Source of the DNA: an uncultured Pelagibacteraceae bacterium
GTDB taxonomy: Bacteria > Pseudomonadota > Alphaproteobacteria > Pelagibacterales > AG-422-B15
Direction: 5' to 3'
DNA length: 50,597 nucleotides
Assembly (NCBI GenBank): GCA_902518955.1
Contig: CABYIR010000008.1
Location: 1 to 50,597, forward strand
The translations under genes were made by a program, and so were the position numbers. The stretch's first letter is position 1. The number at the start of each line of letters is the position of its first letter. Positions 9,558 to 16,949 of the stretch are shown one piece after another. The notes under the pieces were generated by a model that saw only the letters and a list, made by a program, of their open reading frames with translations, did not search any database and had not been told where the DNA came from.

Positions 9558-10799
9558 ATGACAAATACTCTTGATATAGATTTTGTTAGGAAACAATTTC
9601 CTACTTTTCAAAATCCAAAAACAGCAAATTTTGCATTCTTTGAAAATGCAGGAGGAACCTACGTTCCTAGACAATTAATTGAAAAACTGAATGACTTTAT
9701 GATTACTAAAAAAGTTCAGCCTTATGGTGATTTTGGCCCTTCAATAGAAGCTGGTGAAGAGATGGACCAAAGCCTAGCAAAGATTGCTGAGTTATTAAAT
9801 GTTTCTAAAGATGAGTTTATTATCGGTCCCTCGACAACAATGAATATGTTTTTATTATCAAATGCAATCCAGAATTGGCTAGATGAGGGAGATGAAATTA
9901 TTGTTACTAATCAAGATCATGAAGCAAATATTGGTGCGTGGAGAAAGCTTACTGAGAGAGGAATCATTATTAAAGAATGGAAATTTAACACGGAAACCGC
10001 TGAACTCGAAATTGAGGAATTGAAGAAAATAATAAGTGATAAGACAAAATTTATATGTGTTTGCCATACTTCTAATATTGTAGCTTCAATTAATAATCTA
10101 CATGAAATAACTAAAATTGCTCATGAGAGAGATATTAAAGTAGTTGGTGATGGAGTTGCCTATATGGCTCATGACCTTGCAGACTTAAAAAATATTGATG
10201 TCGATTTTTATAGCTTTAGTTTGTACAAAACTTATGGCCCCCATCTTGCTCTCCTGTATGGAAAAAAAGAATTGCTTCAAAAAACAAAAAATTTAAATCA
10301 TGAATTTTTGTCTGAAGAAATTCCGTACACTCTCAATCCTGGAGGTCCAAATCATGAGGAACTAGCATCCCTGTCAGGGCTGACAGATTACTATGAAGAT
10401 TTATTCAATCATCATTTCAATGAAAATGGCATTAGTCTTCATGAAAAAGGAAAAAAGATCTTTCAACTTATCCATGGTCATGAGGAGAAATTGATAAAGG
10501 TTTTAATTGAATTTCTTAAAAGTAAAAAGAATGTAAGAATTATTGGAAGTCAATCTCATTCAAGAGATATAAGGATGCCTACCTTATCTTTTACTGTTAA
10601 TGGAATTAGCTCAAGAGAAATTGCTTTAGGTGCAGGTAAAAAAGATATCGGTATTCGTAACGGAGAGTTTTATGCTTGGCGCTGTCTTCATGGACTCGGC
10701 ATTGAGCCAAAGGATGGTGTCGTCAGGGTTTCAATGGTACATTACAACAATTTAGAAGAAGTAAATCGACTTATCTCTTATCTAGACACCGTTATTTAG
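9558..10799 (+). CDS. Class V aminotransferase-fold PLP enzyme
   Basis: A 413-residue fold-type I PLP enzyme of the class V/cysteine desulfurase-like superfamily. Visible elements are an ENAGGTYVP N-terminus (29-37), a PLP phosphate-binding stretch GPSTTMN at 90-96, NQDHEAN at 118-124, HTSN at 170-173, the PLP-pyridine Asp in GDGVAYMAH at 197-205, and the Schiff-base Lys K224 in SLYKTYGPH. No obvious catalytic Cys loop of a sulfur-mobilising desulfurase was identified. It starts 3 bp after the phosphotransferase gene and probably belongs to its operon. The reaction cannot be assigned. Confidence 0.85.
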   Translation: MTNTLDIDFVRKQFPTFQNPKTANFAFFENAGGTYVPRQLIEKLNDFMITKKVQPYGDFGPSIEAGEEMDQSLAKIAELLNVSKDEFIIGPSTTMNMFLLSNAIQNWLDEGDEIIVTNQDHEANIGAWRKLTERGIIIKEWKFNTETAELEIEELKKIISDKTKFICVCHTSNIVASINNLHEITKIAHERDIKVVGDGVAYMAHDLADLKNIDVDFYSFSLYKTYGPHLALLYGKKELLQKTKNLNHEFLSEEIPYTLNPGGPNHEELASLSGLTDYYEDLFNHHFNENGISLHEKGKKIFQLIHGHEEKLIKVLIEFLKSKKNVRIIGSQSHSRDIRMPTLSFTVNGISSREIALGAGKKDIGIRNGEFYAWRCLHGLGIEPKDGVVRVSMVHYNNLEEVNRLISYLDTVI

Positions 10800-10980
10800 A
10801 TTTTAACTTTTTTAATCTTTCTTGTTTTTGTCTGATTGACTCACTCATTGATAAATCCTCAAGATAATGATAATCATCCCAATAAGAGTCAAAAGTCTTG
10901 TTCTTTACAGACTGGCTGTACTTATCCTTAATTGATATTTCCTTTTTTTTAGACAAATTAAAGGTACTTTTTAAGCTCAT
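10792..10980 (-). CDS. Small hypothetical protein (62 aa)
   Basis: A 62-residue, Lys/Ser-rich reading frame from an ATG at 10980. A longer in-frame start at 11025 would lie deeper inside the dehydrogenase gene and is less likely. It overlaps the 3' end of the acyl-CoA dehydrogenase gene by 23 bp in another frame and the convergent aminotransferase gene by 8 bp. The visible features are a [10 protein letters not shown] segment and a charged C-terminal helix ([13 protein letters not shown]). I do not recognise a family. It fills an otherwise empty 158 bp, which mildly supports it being a gene. Confidence 0.4.
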   Translation of the reverse strand: MSLKSTFNLSKKKEISIKDKYSQSVKNKTFDSYWDDYHYLEDLSMSESIRQKQERLKKLKSK

Positions 10981-12163
10981 TTCTAGCAATTGACAATCGA
11001 TGTACTTCATCAGGACCGTCAGCAAGTCTTAGTGTTCGCATGCCGGCATATGCCTGAGCTAATCTTGGATCAGTAGTAACACCTGCACCACCATACGCTT
11101 GTATTGCATCGTCAATTATTTTTAATGCCATATTAGGGGCTGCGACCTTGATCATTGCTATTTCATTTTTAGCAATCTTATTTCCTACTTTATCCATCAT
11201 CGAGGCAGCTTTCAAAGTAAGCAATCTTGTCATTTCAATATTGATTCTCGCATCTGCAATTCTTTCTTGCCAAACCGAGTGTCTTACAACTTCTTTTCCA
11301 AAAGCTTTTCTAGACATTAGTCTCTTACACATTGCTTCAAGTGCAACTTCAGCTAATCCAATTGTTCTCATACAATGGTGAATTCTACCTGGTCCGAGTC
11401 TTCCTTGCGCAATTTCAAATCCTCTACCCTCACCAAGTAGCATATTTTCTGGAGGTACCTTTACATCATTAAATTCTATTTCAGCATGACCATGGGGTGC
11501 ATCATCAAATCCAAATACTGGAAGATGTCTTTTTATTTTTATACCTGGAGCATCTTTATCAACAAGAATCATTGATTGTTGCTTATGCTTATCAGGATTG
11601 TCAGGGTCAGTTTTACCCATAAAAATATAAAATGCGCATCTTGGGTCCATTGCACCAGAAGTCCACCATTTAGTGCCATTTAGAACGTATTGATTTCCAT
11701 CTTTTTTTATTTCACTTGTAATATTTGTTGCATCTGAAGATGCTACTGCTGGCTCTGTCATCGCAAAAGCTGATCTTGTCTTACCTTCAAGCAAGGGCTC
11801 TAAATATTTCTTTTTTTGTTCATCAGTTCCGTATCTAACTAAGACTTCCATATTACCAGTATCAGGCGCTGAACAATTAAATACTTCCGCTGACCACATT
11901 GCTCTTCCCATAATTTCACACATTGGGGCATATTCAGCATTCGTAAGTCCGTGGCCTAAATCACTCTCAGGAAGAAAAAGGTTCCAGAGGTCTTCCTTCT
12001 TAGCTTCTTCTTTGAGGTCTTCAATTATAGGTACAACTTGCCAACGATTATCTCCAAAATCTTCAATTTGTTGGTGATATGTAATATTGTTAGGATAAAC
12101 ATGCTTATCCATAAATTTTTCAAGACGTTCTGTTGTCACTTTAGCTTTTTCTGAAATCGTCAT
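10958..12163 (-). CDS. Acyl-CoA dehydrogenase, ACAD11-like
   Basis: A FAD-dependent acyl-CoA dehydrogenase family protein of 401 residues. Family landmarks are [15 protein letters not shown] (133-147), the WWTSGAMDP strand (166-174), [22 protein letters not shown] (257-266) and [11 protein letters not shown] (356-366). The ADGPDEVH motif at 381-388 puts Asp382 where medium-chain enzymes have the catalytic Glu, as in the ACAD10/11 and LvaC group. That group acts with an APH-fold kinase to remove a 4-hydroxyl group from acyl-CoAs. The matching kinase is encoded at 8490-9554. The start directly abuts the tadA stop, suggesting co-transcription. Confidence 0.9.
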   Translation of the reverse strand: MTISEKAKVTTERLEKFMDKHVYPNNITYHQQIEDFGDNRWQVVPIIEDLKEEAKKEDLWNLFLPESDLGHGLTNAEYAPMCEIMGRAMWSAEVFNCSAPDTGNMEVLVRYGTDEQKKKYLEPLLEGKTRSAFAMTEPAVASSDATNITSEIKKDGNQYVLNGTKWWTSGAMDPRCAFYIFMGKTDPDNPDKHKQQSMILVDKDAPGIKIKRHLPVFGFDDAPHGHAEIEFNDVKVPPENMLLGEGRGFEIAQGRLGPGRIHHCMRTIGLAEVALEAMCKRLMSRKAFGKEVVRHSVWQERIADARINIEMTRLLTLKAASMMDKVGNKIAKNEIAMIKVAAPNMALKIIDDAIQAYGGAGVTTDPRLAQAYAGMRTLRLADGPDEVHRLSIARNELKKYL

Positions 12164-12613
12164 TTACCTATATTCCTTAAAAAAATCATTTATTATTTTT
12201 TCACAATCAGATTTTGAAATATTATCGTATATTTCAGGCACATGATTGCAATTCTTTGACTGAAAAAAATTAATGCTACCATTTATAGCACCAAATTTCA
12301 AATCGTCAGCACCAAAATATAGTTTTTTTATTTTTGATCGAGATATTGCAGCTGCACACATAATGCATGGCTCTAAGGTTACATAAAGACTACAATCAAT
12401 AAGTCGATCACTCTTTATTTTCTGACATGCTTCTCGAATAGCATTAATTTCTGCGTGACCAAGTGGATCATATTCATTCACAACCGTATTATGAGCTTGG
12501 GCTAATACTTCTCCATCCTTATTGAGAATAACACACCCAACTGGTATTTCTCCACATTTCTTTCCCTTCAATGCCAGTTCTATTGCTAAATTCATCGGAG
12601 AATTTTTGGTCAT
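12164..12613 (-). CDS. tadA: tRNA(adenine-34) deaminase
   Basis: A 149-residue cytidine-deaminase-fold enzyme that converts A34 to inosine in tRNA-Arg(ACG). Zinc and catalytic residues are H53-A-E55 and the PCIMC motif with C83 and C86. The N-terminal GEIPVGCVIL and HAEINAI sequences are typical. It is divergent from rluB-rsmD across a 51 bp gap, an arrangement common in alphaproteobacteria. A general nucleoside deaminase is the alternative, but length and motifs fit TadA better. Confidence 0.92.
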   Translation of the reverse strand: MTKNSPMNLAIELALKGKKCGEIPVGCVILNKDGEVLAQAHNTVVNEYDPLGHAEINAIREACQKIKSDRLIDCSLYVTLEPCIMCAAAISRSKIKKLYFGADDLKFGAINGSINFFQSKNCNHVPEIYDNISKSDCEKIINDFFKEYR

Positions 12614-12664
12614 GTATTTAATTTAAACTTTCTTTCTGAAATAATATATAGATATAAAAATTAT

Positions 12665-13372
12665 ATGAAAAATAAAGATAATTCAGAACGTATAAGCAAG
12701 GTGATTGCTAGATCATCTCAGTACTCGCGCAGGCAAGTTGAACAGCTTATAATTGAAGGGAGAGTCAGGATTGATGGAAAAATAATTGACCGTCCTAATA
12801 TTAATGTTAATGCATCAAATAAAATTTTATTAGATAAAAAACTAATCAATTATAAAACTCATGATGAAATATTTATATTTAATAAGCCTCGAGGATGTCT
12901 AGTTACTCATTCAGACCCTGAAGGTAGGAAAACAATTTTTGATCTAATTCCAAAAAAATTTGAGAAATATATTTCTATTGGAAGATTAGATTATAATTCT
13001 GAGGGATTGTTACTAATAACAAATAATGGGGATATCAAAAGATACTTTGAGCTTCCAAAAAATAATTTTGAAAGATCTTATAAAGTTAAAGTACAGGGAA
13101 AAGTAGATGAAAAAATAATAAAAAGTCTAAAAAAAGGACTATTCATCAATAAGATTAAGTATAAACCAATTTTAGCATTAATTGATAGTAGTACTCCAAC
13201 TTATACTTGGATTACAATGATTCTAAGAGAAGGAAAAAATCGTGAAATAAGAAATATATTTGAGTCATTTAATATGACGGTTACTCGATTGATACGAATT
13301 TCTTATGGCCCATATAGACTTGGGAAGATTCAAAAAGGTAAGATCGTTAAAGCTAAGATAATTAAAAAGTAA
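12665..13372 (+). CDS. rluB: RsuA/RluB-family 23S rRNA pseudouridine synthase
   Basis: A 235-residue pseudouridine synthase. The N-terminal S4 RNA-binding domain covers about 8-55, and the catalytic domain carries GRLDYNSEGLLL with the nucleophile Asp109. NKPRGCLVTHSDPEGR (73-88) and the REGKNREIRN segment are family hallmarks. Genomic pairing with rsmD (1 bp gap) and divergent tadA fits the RluB group, which modifies 23S rRNA. RluE/RluF specificity is not ruled out. It lacks the long basic C-terminal extension of many alphaproteobacterial homologues. Confidence 0.87.
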   Translation: MKNKDNSERISKVIARSSQYSRRQVEQLIIEGRVRIDGKIIDRPNINVNASNKILLDKKLINYKTHDEIFIFNKPRGCLVTHSDPEGRKTIFDLIPKKFEKYISIGRLDYNSEGLLLITNNGDIKRYFELPKNNFERSYKVKVQGKVDEKIIKSLKKGLFINKIKYKPILALIDSSTPTYTWITMILREGKNREIRNIFESFNMTVTRLIRISYGPYRLGKIQKGKIVKAKIIKK

Positions 13373-13373
13373 A

Positions 13374-13943
13374 ATGAGAATAATCAGTGGAAATAAAAAA
13401 GGTCATAAATTAATAACAAAGAAAAACCAATCTGCTCGACCAATTTCTGACAAAAATCGTGAAACTATTTTTAATCTCTTGGCGCACGGAAATGGTATCA
13501 TTGAGACAGGTTTTTCGCTTCATCAATGCACAATTCTCGACGTATTCGCAGGAACTGGATCATTTTCCTTTGAAGCATTATCTAGGGGTGCCAAAAAATC
13601 TGTGATGCTTGAAAAAGACTCTATGATGATAGATCTTATTTATGAAAACATAAAAAAATTAGACTTTATTGATATAACTGAAGTTCATCATATCGATGCT
13701 CTAAGAATTCAATCAATTGATTTTCAAGATAAATTCGACCTTGTTTATATTGATCCTCCCTATGAAAAAGGGCTCGATATTAAATTTATAGATAGAACAG
13801 GTATGATTGATTGCTTTTCAAGTAATTGTATTTTTATTATCGAGCAAAGTATTGAGGGCAAGGTCTTGGAAAATAATAAGCTCGAATTGATAAGAACCAA
13901 AGATCTTGGAAATTCTAGATTTTCATTTTTTAAAATAAAGTAA
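13374..13943 (+). CDS. rsmD: 16S rRNA (guanine-966-N2) methyltransferase
   Basis: RsmD methylates G966 of 16S rRNA during 30S assembly. The 189-residue protein begins MRIISG with a downstream ARPISDKNRETIFN, the diagnostic N-terminus. The SAM-binding motif DVFAGTGS is at 56-63 and the catalytic DPPY at 127-130. It follows rluB by 1 bp and ends 3 bp from the convergent pgi gene. Confidence 0.93.
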   Translation: MRIISGNKKGHKLITKKNQSARPISDKNRETIFNLLAHGNGIIETGFSLHQCTILDVFAGTGSFSFEALSRGAKKSVMLEKDSMMIDLIYENIKKLDFIDITEVHHIDALRIQSIDFQDKFDLVYIDPPYEKGLDIKFIDRTGMIDCFSSNCIFIIEQSIEGKVLENNKLELIRTKDLGNSRFSFFKIK

Positions 13944-13946
13944 TAA

Positions 13947-15050
13947 CTACTTCAAATATTTTTTTTGTTTCTCAACGGCGTCTTGCCCAAAAGGATCAAC
14001 ACCCCCTAAATGAGCCAATAATAAAGTTTCTAAGATTGAACTAATGAAGAAATATCCTAATTGATAACCAATTGATTGTTCATTATCTCCAAAGTAATCA
14101 GAAATTCTCACGATTGGAAGACTTTCATTTTCAAGAGTCTTTAGCATTGCTTGTTTATGATTTGCTAACGTTAGATCAATAAAATTATTACTCTCCTGAT
14201 AATTTACACTATAAAATTCATAAAATTTATCATTTGGACCATCCAAGTATAATTGTAAAACACTGTGTTGATCCTGGGTCATTTGTGAGATTACTGGCAG
14301 ATAACCAAATCCATTTTTACCTAAACTCTCGGCATACAATTGTTTCATCCAATTTCCAATTTCATAAAGTTCATCACCATACAAGAGAATAATGTCAATT
14401 TTTTTTCCACTCAGAATCAGATCATGCTTTTTAAGAGCTATATCAATCGGTGACATATCATCATTGACTGAATCTTTTTTAAGAAAATCAGATACAGCAG
14501 ATTCAAATCCTTTAAACATATCTAAATAGTTTTTAAAAAATAATGAAATAGGAATCATACTGGTGTGAGTAAAAATTGAAAATCTACCTCCAATATTCGG
14601 ATTATGCTCTATACAATGAAATCCAGAGTGAGTAGCAAACCTATAGAGTGGTGCATCATTATTTTCAGTAATGGCTAAAAAATTTTTTGTTTTATCAAAT
14701 TCATCACCAACGAATTCAGAAATGTAATCATATAGAGTCAATACCTCTGATGTACTTCCTGACTTTGAAATAAAAATAAAACCAGTATCAATATGATTAA
14801 TAGAGTTTAATACCTGATCAACTTTTCTGGCATTTAGATGATCAAAGTAATTAATATTTTTTTGATTTAAAATATGAGAAACGGCTTTCGATCCCTGAGA
14901 TGATCCTCCAATACCAACGATAATATAATTCTCAAAATCAAAATTAAGCTTATCTTTTTCCTTAATATGCTCATTTAAAAGATTTTGATAATCTAAGAAA
15001 GGATATTTATTAGACAAAATATTTTTCTTGATTGCTTCATATGCCGACAT
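13947..15050 (-). CDS. pgi: Glucose-6-phosphate isomerase, short form
   Basis: Interconverts glucose-6-phosphate and fructose-6-phosphate. SIS-domain sugar-phosphate motifs are GIGGSSQGS at 46-54, SKSGSTSE at 95-102 and GGRFS at 154-158, followed by a DQHSVLQLYLDGP segment equivalent to the family GQHS region, and a DPFGQDAVEKQK C-terminus. At 367 residues it is far shorter than the about 550-residue proteobacterial Pgi and closer to compact bacterial forms. It starts 8 bp after the SbmA-like gene and is the last gene of a long minus-strand run. Confidence 0.87.
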   Translation of the reverse strand: MSAYEAIKKNILSNKYPFLDYQNLLNEHIKEKDKLNFDFENYIIVGIGGSSQGSKAVSHILNQKNINYFDHLNARKVDQVLNSINHIDTGFIFISKSGSTSEVLTLYDYISEFVGDEFDKTKNFLAITENNDAPLYRFATHSGFHCIEHNPNIGGRFSIFTHTSMIPISLFFKNYLDMFKGFESAVSDFLKKDSVNDDMSPIDIALKKHDLILSGKKIDIILLYGDELYEIGNWMKQLYAESLGKNGFGYLPVISQMTQDQHSVLQLYLDGPNDKFYEFYSVNYQESNNFIDLTLANHKQAMLKTLENESLPIVRISDYFGDNEQSIGYQLGYFFISSILETLLLAHLGGVDPFGQDAVEKQKKYLK

Positions 15051-15058
15051 GAAACTAA

Positions 15059-16117
15059 CTATGCACTAATGACCTTATCATGAATAGATAAATTTTTCTC
15101 AAACTCGCTAAGTCGTTTAATTATAGATCTTAATTCAGTTATCGTTGTCCAATTTTGAAGAAATAGATCAAAGCTACCATGCACTCTTTGGAATGCGTTG
15201 CTAACTTGAACAACTGTTCCCAACATTATTGCTCCAGTGAATAAACCTGGGCCTACAATTAGATAAGGTACAATAACCATAAATTGACCATAACTGTTTT
15301 GCCAAACATCAAAATATCCATAGTGCATATACAGTCTTTGGTAATTAAACCTTATTCCAAGGAATAGTTCCCATAATCTTTCTGGCTGAGCATAATTTAT
15401 TTTATCGTCCTCTCCTAGGACCAAGTCTTTTCTAAATGCCGCTTCTACTTTTTGATTGTTATATTCTAAACCAGGAAGCTTTATACCTACAAACCAAGAA
15501 ATTATTAGCCCTCCAATAGAAACCAATAATGCTGTCCAAACCAAAGAACCTTCATAATCCCTTAGAATGGGAATATCCACACTTTCAGATAGTGTCCACA
15601 ATACAGGAAGGAATGCAATCAAAGTCATGATTGCTCTAACTGCTTGCAAACCTAGACTTTCTACAATTCTTGCAAAACGATTACAGTCTTCTTGAATCCT
15701 CTGACTAGCTCCTTCAATTTCAACTTCAACGTTTCTCCATCTTGGAATATAATCAAACGTTATAGACTCTCTCCATCTCAATCCATAAATCCGAGTAAAC
15801 CAGCCAGTAAAAGTTGCTAAAATAACATATGGCATGGCTATAACTAAAAAACTAGGCTCTACTGATGTACTTTGATCCACTGATGCGCTTTGTGTAAAAT
15901 ACTTTACAGAAATTAATTTTTCATAAAATAATGAAATTCCAGTTTGAGGATCATCAGAATATTTTTCAGCATTTTGAAGTAAATCATAAAACCCCCCGTA
16001 CCAAGTATTAATAGCAACGGTTAATTGAACTTGTATCCAAAGAGAGAGAACTAAAACTGAACCTCCTCCATAAGCCCAATAAAACCATTTACGTGTATAA
16101 TAAAAACATTTAACCAT
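15059..16117 (-). CDS. SbmA/BacA-like peptide transporter family protein
   Basis: An inner-membrane protein of the SbmA/BacA family, known for proton-driven uptake of peptides such as microcins and Pro-rich peptides. Similarity to SbmA as I know it is clear in VAINTWYGGFYDLLQ (34-48), the GASQRIQED segment, MTLIAFLPVLWTLS, GIKLPGLEYNNQKVEAAFRK and GEDD. It has 352 residues against about 406 in E. coli SbmA. An in-frame TAA lies upstream of the start, so the missing N-terminal membrane segments are not simply a mis-chosen start. It sits between the BamF-like lipoprotein gene and pgi. Confidence 0.85.
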   Translation of the reverse strand: MVKCFYYTRKWFYWAYGGGSVLVLSLWIQVQLTVAINTWYGGFYDLLQNAEKYSDDPQTGISLFYEKLISVKYFTQSASVDQSTSVEPSFLVIAMPYVILATFTGWFTRIYGLRWRESITFDYIPRWRNVEVEIEGASQRIQEDCNRFARIVESLGLQAVRAIMTLIAFLPVLWTLSESVDIPILRDYEGSLVWTALLVSIGGLIISWFVGIKLPGLEYNNQKVEAAFRKDLVLGEDDKINYAQPERLWELFLGIRFNYQRLYMHYGYFDVWQNSYGQFMVIVPYLIVGPGLFTGAIMLGTVVQVSNAFQRVHGSFDLFLQNWTTITELRSIIKRLSEFEKNLSIHDKVISA

Positions 16118-16153
16118 AATTTAAATTTTGATCTGTTTCATTTATCTTGATTT

Positions 16154-16453
16154 TTAAAATTGATCTTCAATAAACTCTTCTAGAGATCCAGTTTCAACTT
16201 CCTCATCATTGGCTTTAGTTATTTCAGATGAGCTAGAACTATCTAAGATCAATGACTCAATATCAGAAGTTTCATTTTCAACTCTTTCAGATGACTCAAT
16301 GTCTAATTCTTCTCCTTCACCAGGTGGAGTTAATTCAAAATCTGGCGGTATTTCAAGCGCTCTTTGTTTCAAAGATGTAAAATCATTTGATTGATTTGAC
16401 GAACATCCAACTAAAAAAATTGTTAGTATTAGTAATATTAATAATCTATGCAT
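16154..16453 (-). CDS. DUF3035/BamF-like lipoprotein
   Basis: A 99-residue lipoprotein with a short signal and lipobox LVGC, lipidated Cys17. The segment ALEIPPDFELTPP matches the conserved core of DUF3035, whose Caulobacter member BamF belongs to the outer-membrane beta-barrel assembly complex. The rest is acidic and Ser-rich, probably disordered. It overlaps lspA by 8 bp. LspA is the signal peptidase that would process it, and this lspA-DUF3035 order is typical of alphaproteobacteria. Confidence 0.8.
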   Translation of the reverse strand: MHRLLILLILTIFLVGCSSNQSNDFTSLKQRALEIPPDFELTPPGEGEELDIESSERVENETSDIESLILDSSSSSEITKANDEEVETGSLEEFIEDQF

Positions 16454-16949
16454 TTTCTTTTTTATTTTTACCTGAAAATAATTCCAGAATAATAACCAGT
16501 AAACATCCTACTGTGATGGTTATATCAGCAAAATTAAACACATACCAATGGTAATTCATATAATGAATATCAATAAAATCTAATACAGCCTGATATAAAA
16601 ATCGATCGATTAAATTTCCAATCGCCCCTCCTATAATAAGACTGAACGCAAAATAATATATTTTTTTATTAATTTTTATTGCATAGAAAAATAAAAAAAT
16701 AATCAAAACAAGCATGATTATCATATAAAAGTTGTTAATTGATTGAAGATCATTTTGAAATAAGCCAAAAGCAAATCCCTTATTCCATATTAAATATAAG
16801 TTAAAGTAGTCATTTATTTTTTCCATGAATTGAGAATTAAGATGACTAGTGTCTATATTATAAATATTGATCAGATAAAATTTAATTGCTTGATCAATAC
16901 TAGCAAAAAGAATTATAAAGAAAGAGAAATTTCTTATTTTACTTAGCAT
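16446..16949 (-). CDS. lspA: Lipoprotein signal peptidase (signal peptidase II)
   Basis: Inner-membrane aspartyl protease that removes signal peptides from diacylglyceryl-modified prolipoproteins. The 167-residue protein has four hydrophobic segments. The catalytic aspartates are D115 in GGAIGNLIDR and D142 in FNFADITI, and WNKGFAFGLF (55-64) is the other conserved block. It directly follows ileS (the usual ileS-lspA pairing, no gap) and precedes a lipoprotein gene that would be among its substrates. Confidence 0.95.
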   Translation of the reverse strand: MLSKIRNFSFFIILFASIDQAIKFYLINIYNIDTSHLNSQFMEKINDYFNLYLIWNKGFAFGLFQNDLQSINNFYMIIMLVLIIFLFFYAIKINKKIYYFAFSLIIGGAIGNLIDRFLYQAVLDFIDIHYMNYHWYVFNFADITITVGCLLVIILELFSGKNKKENA

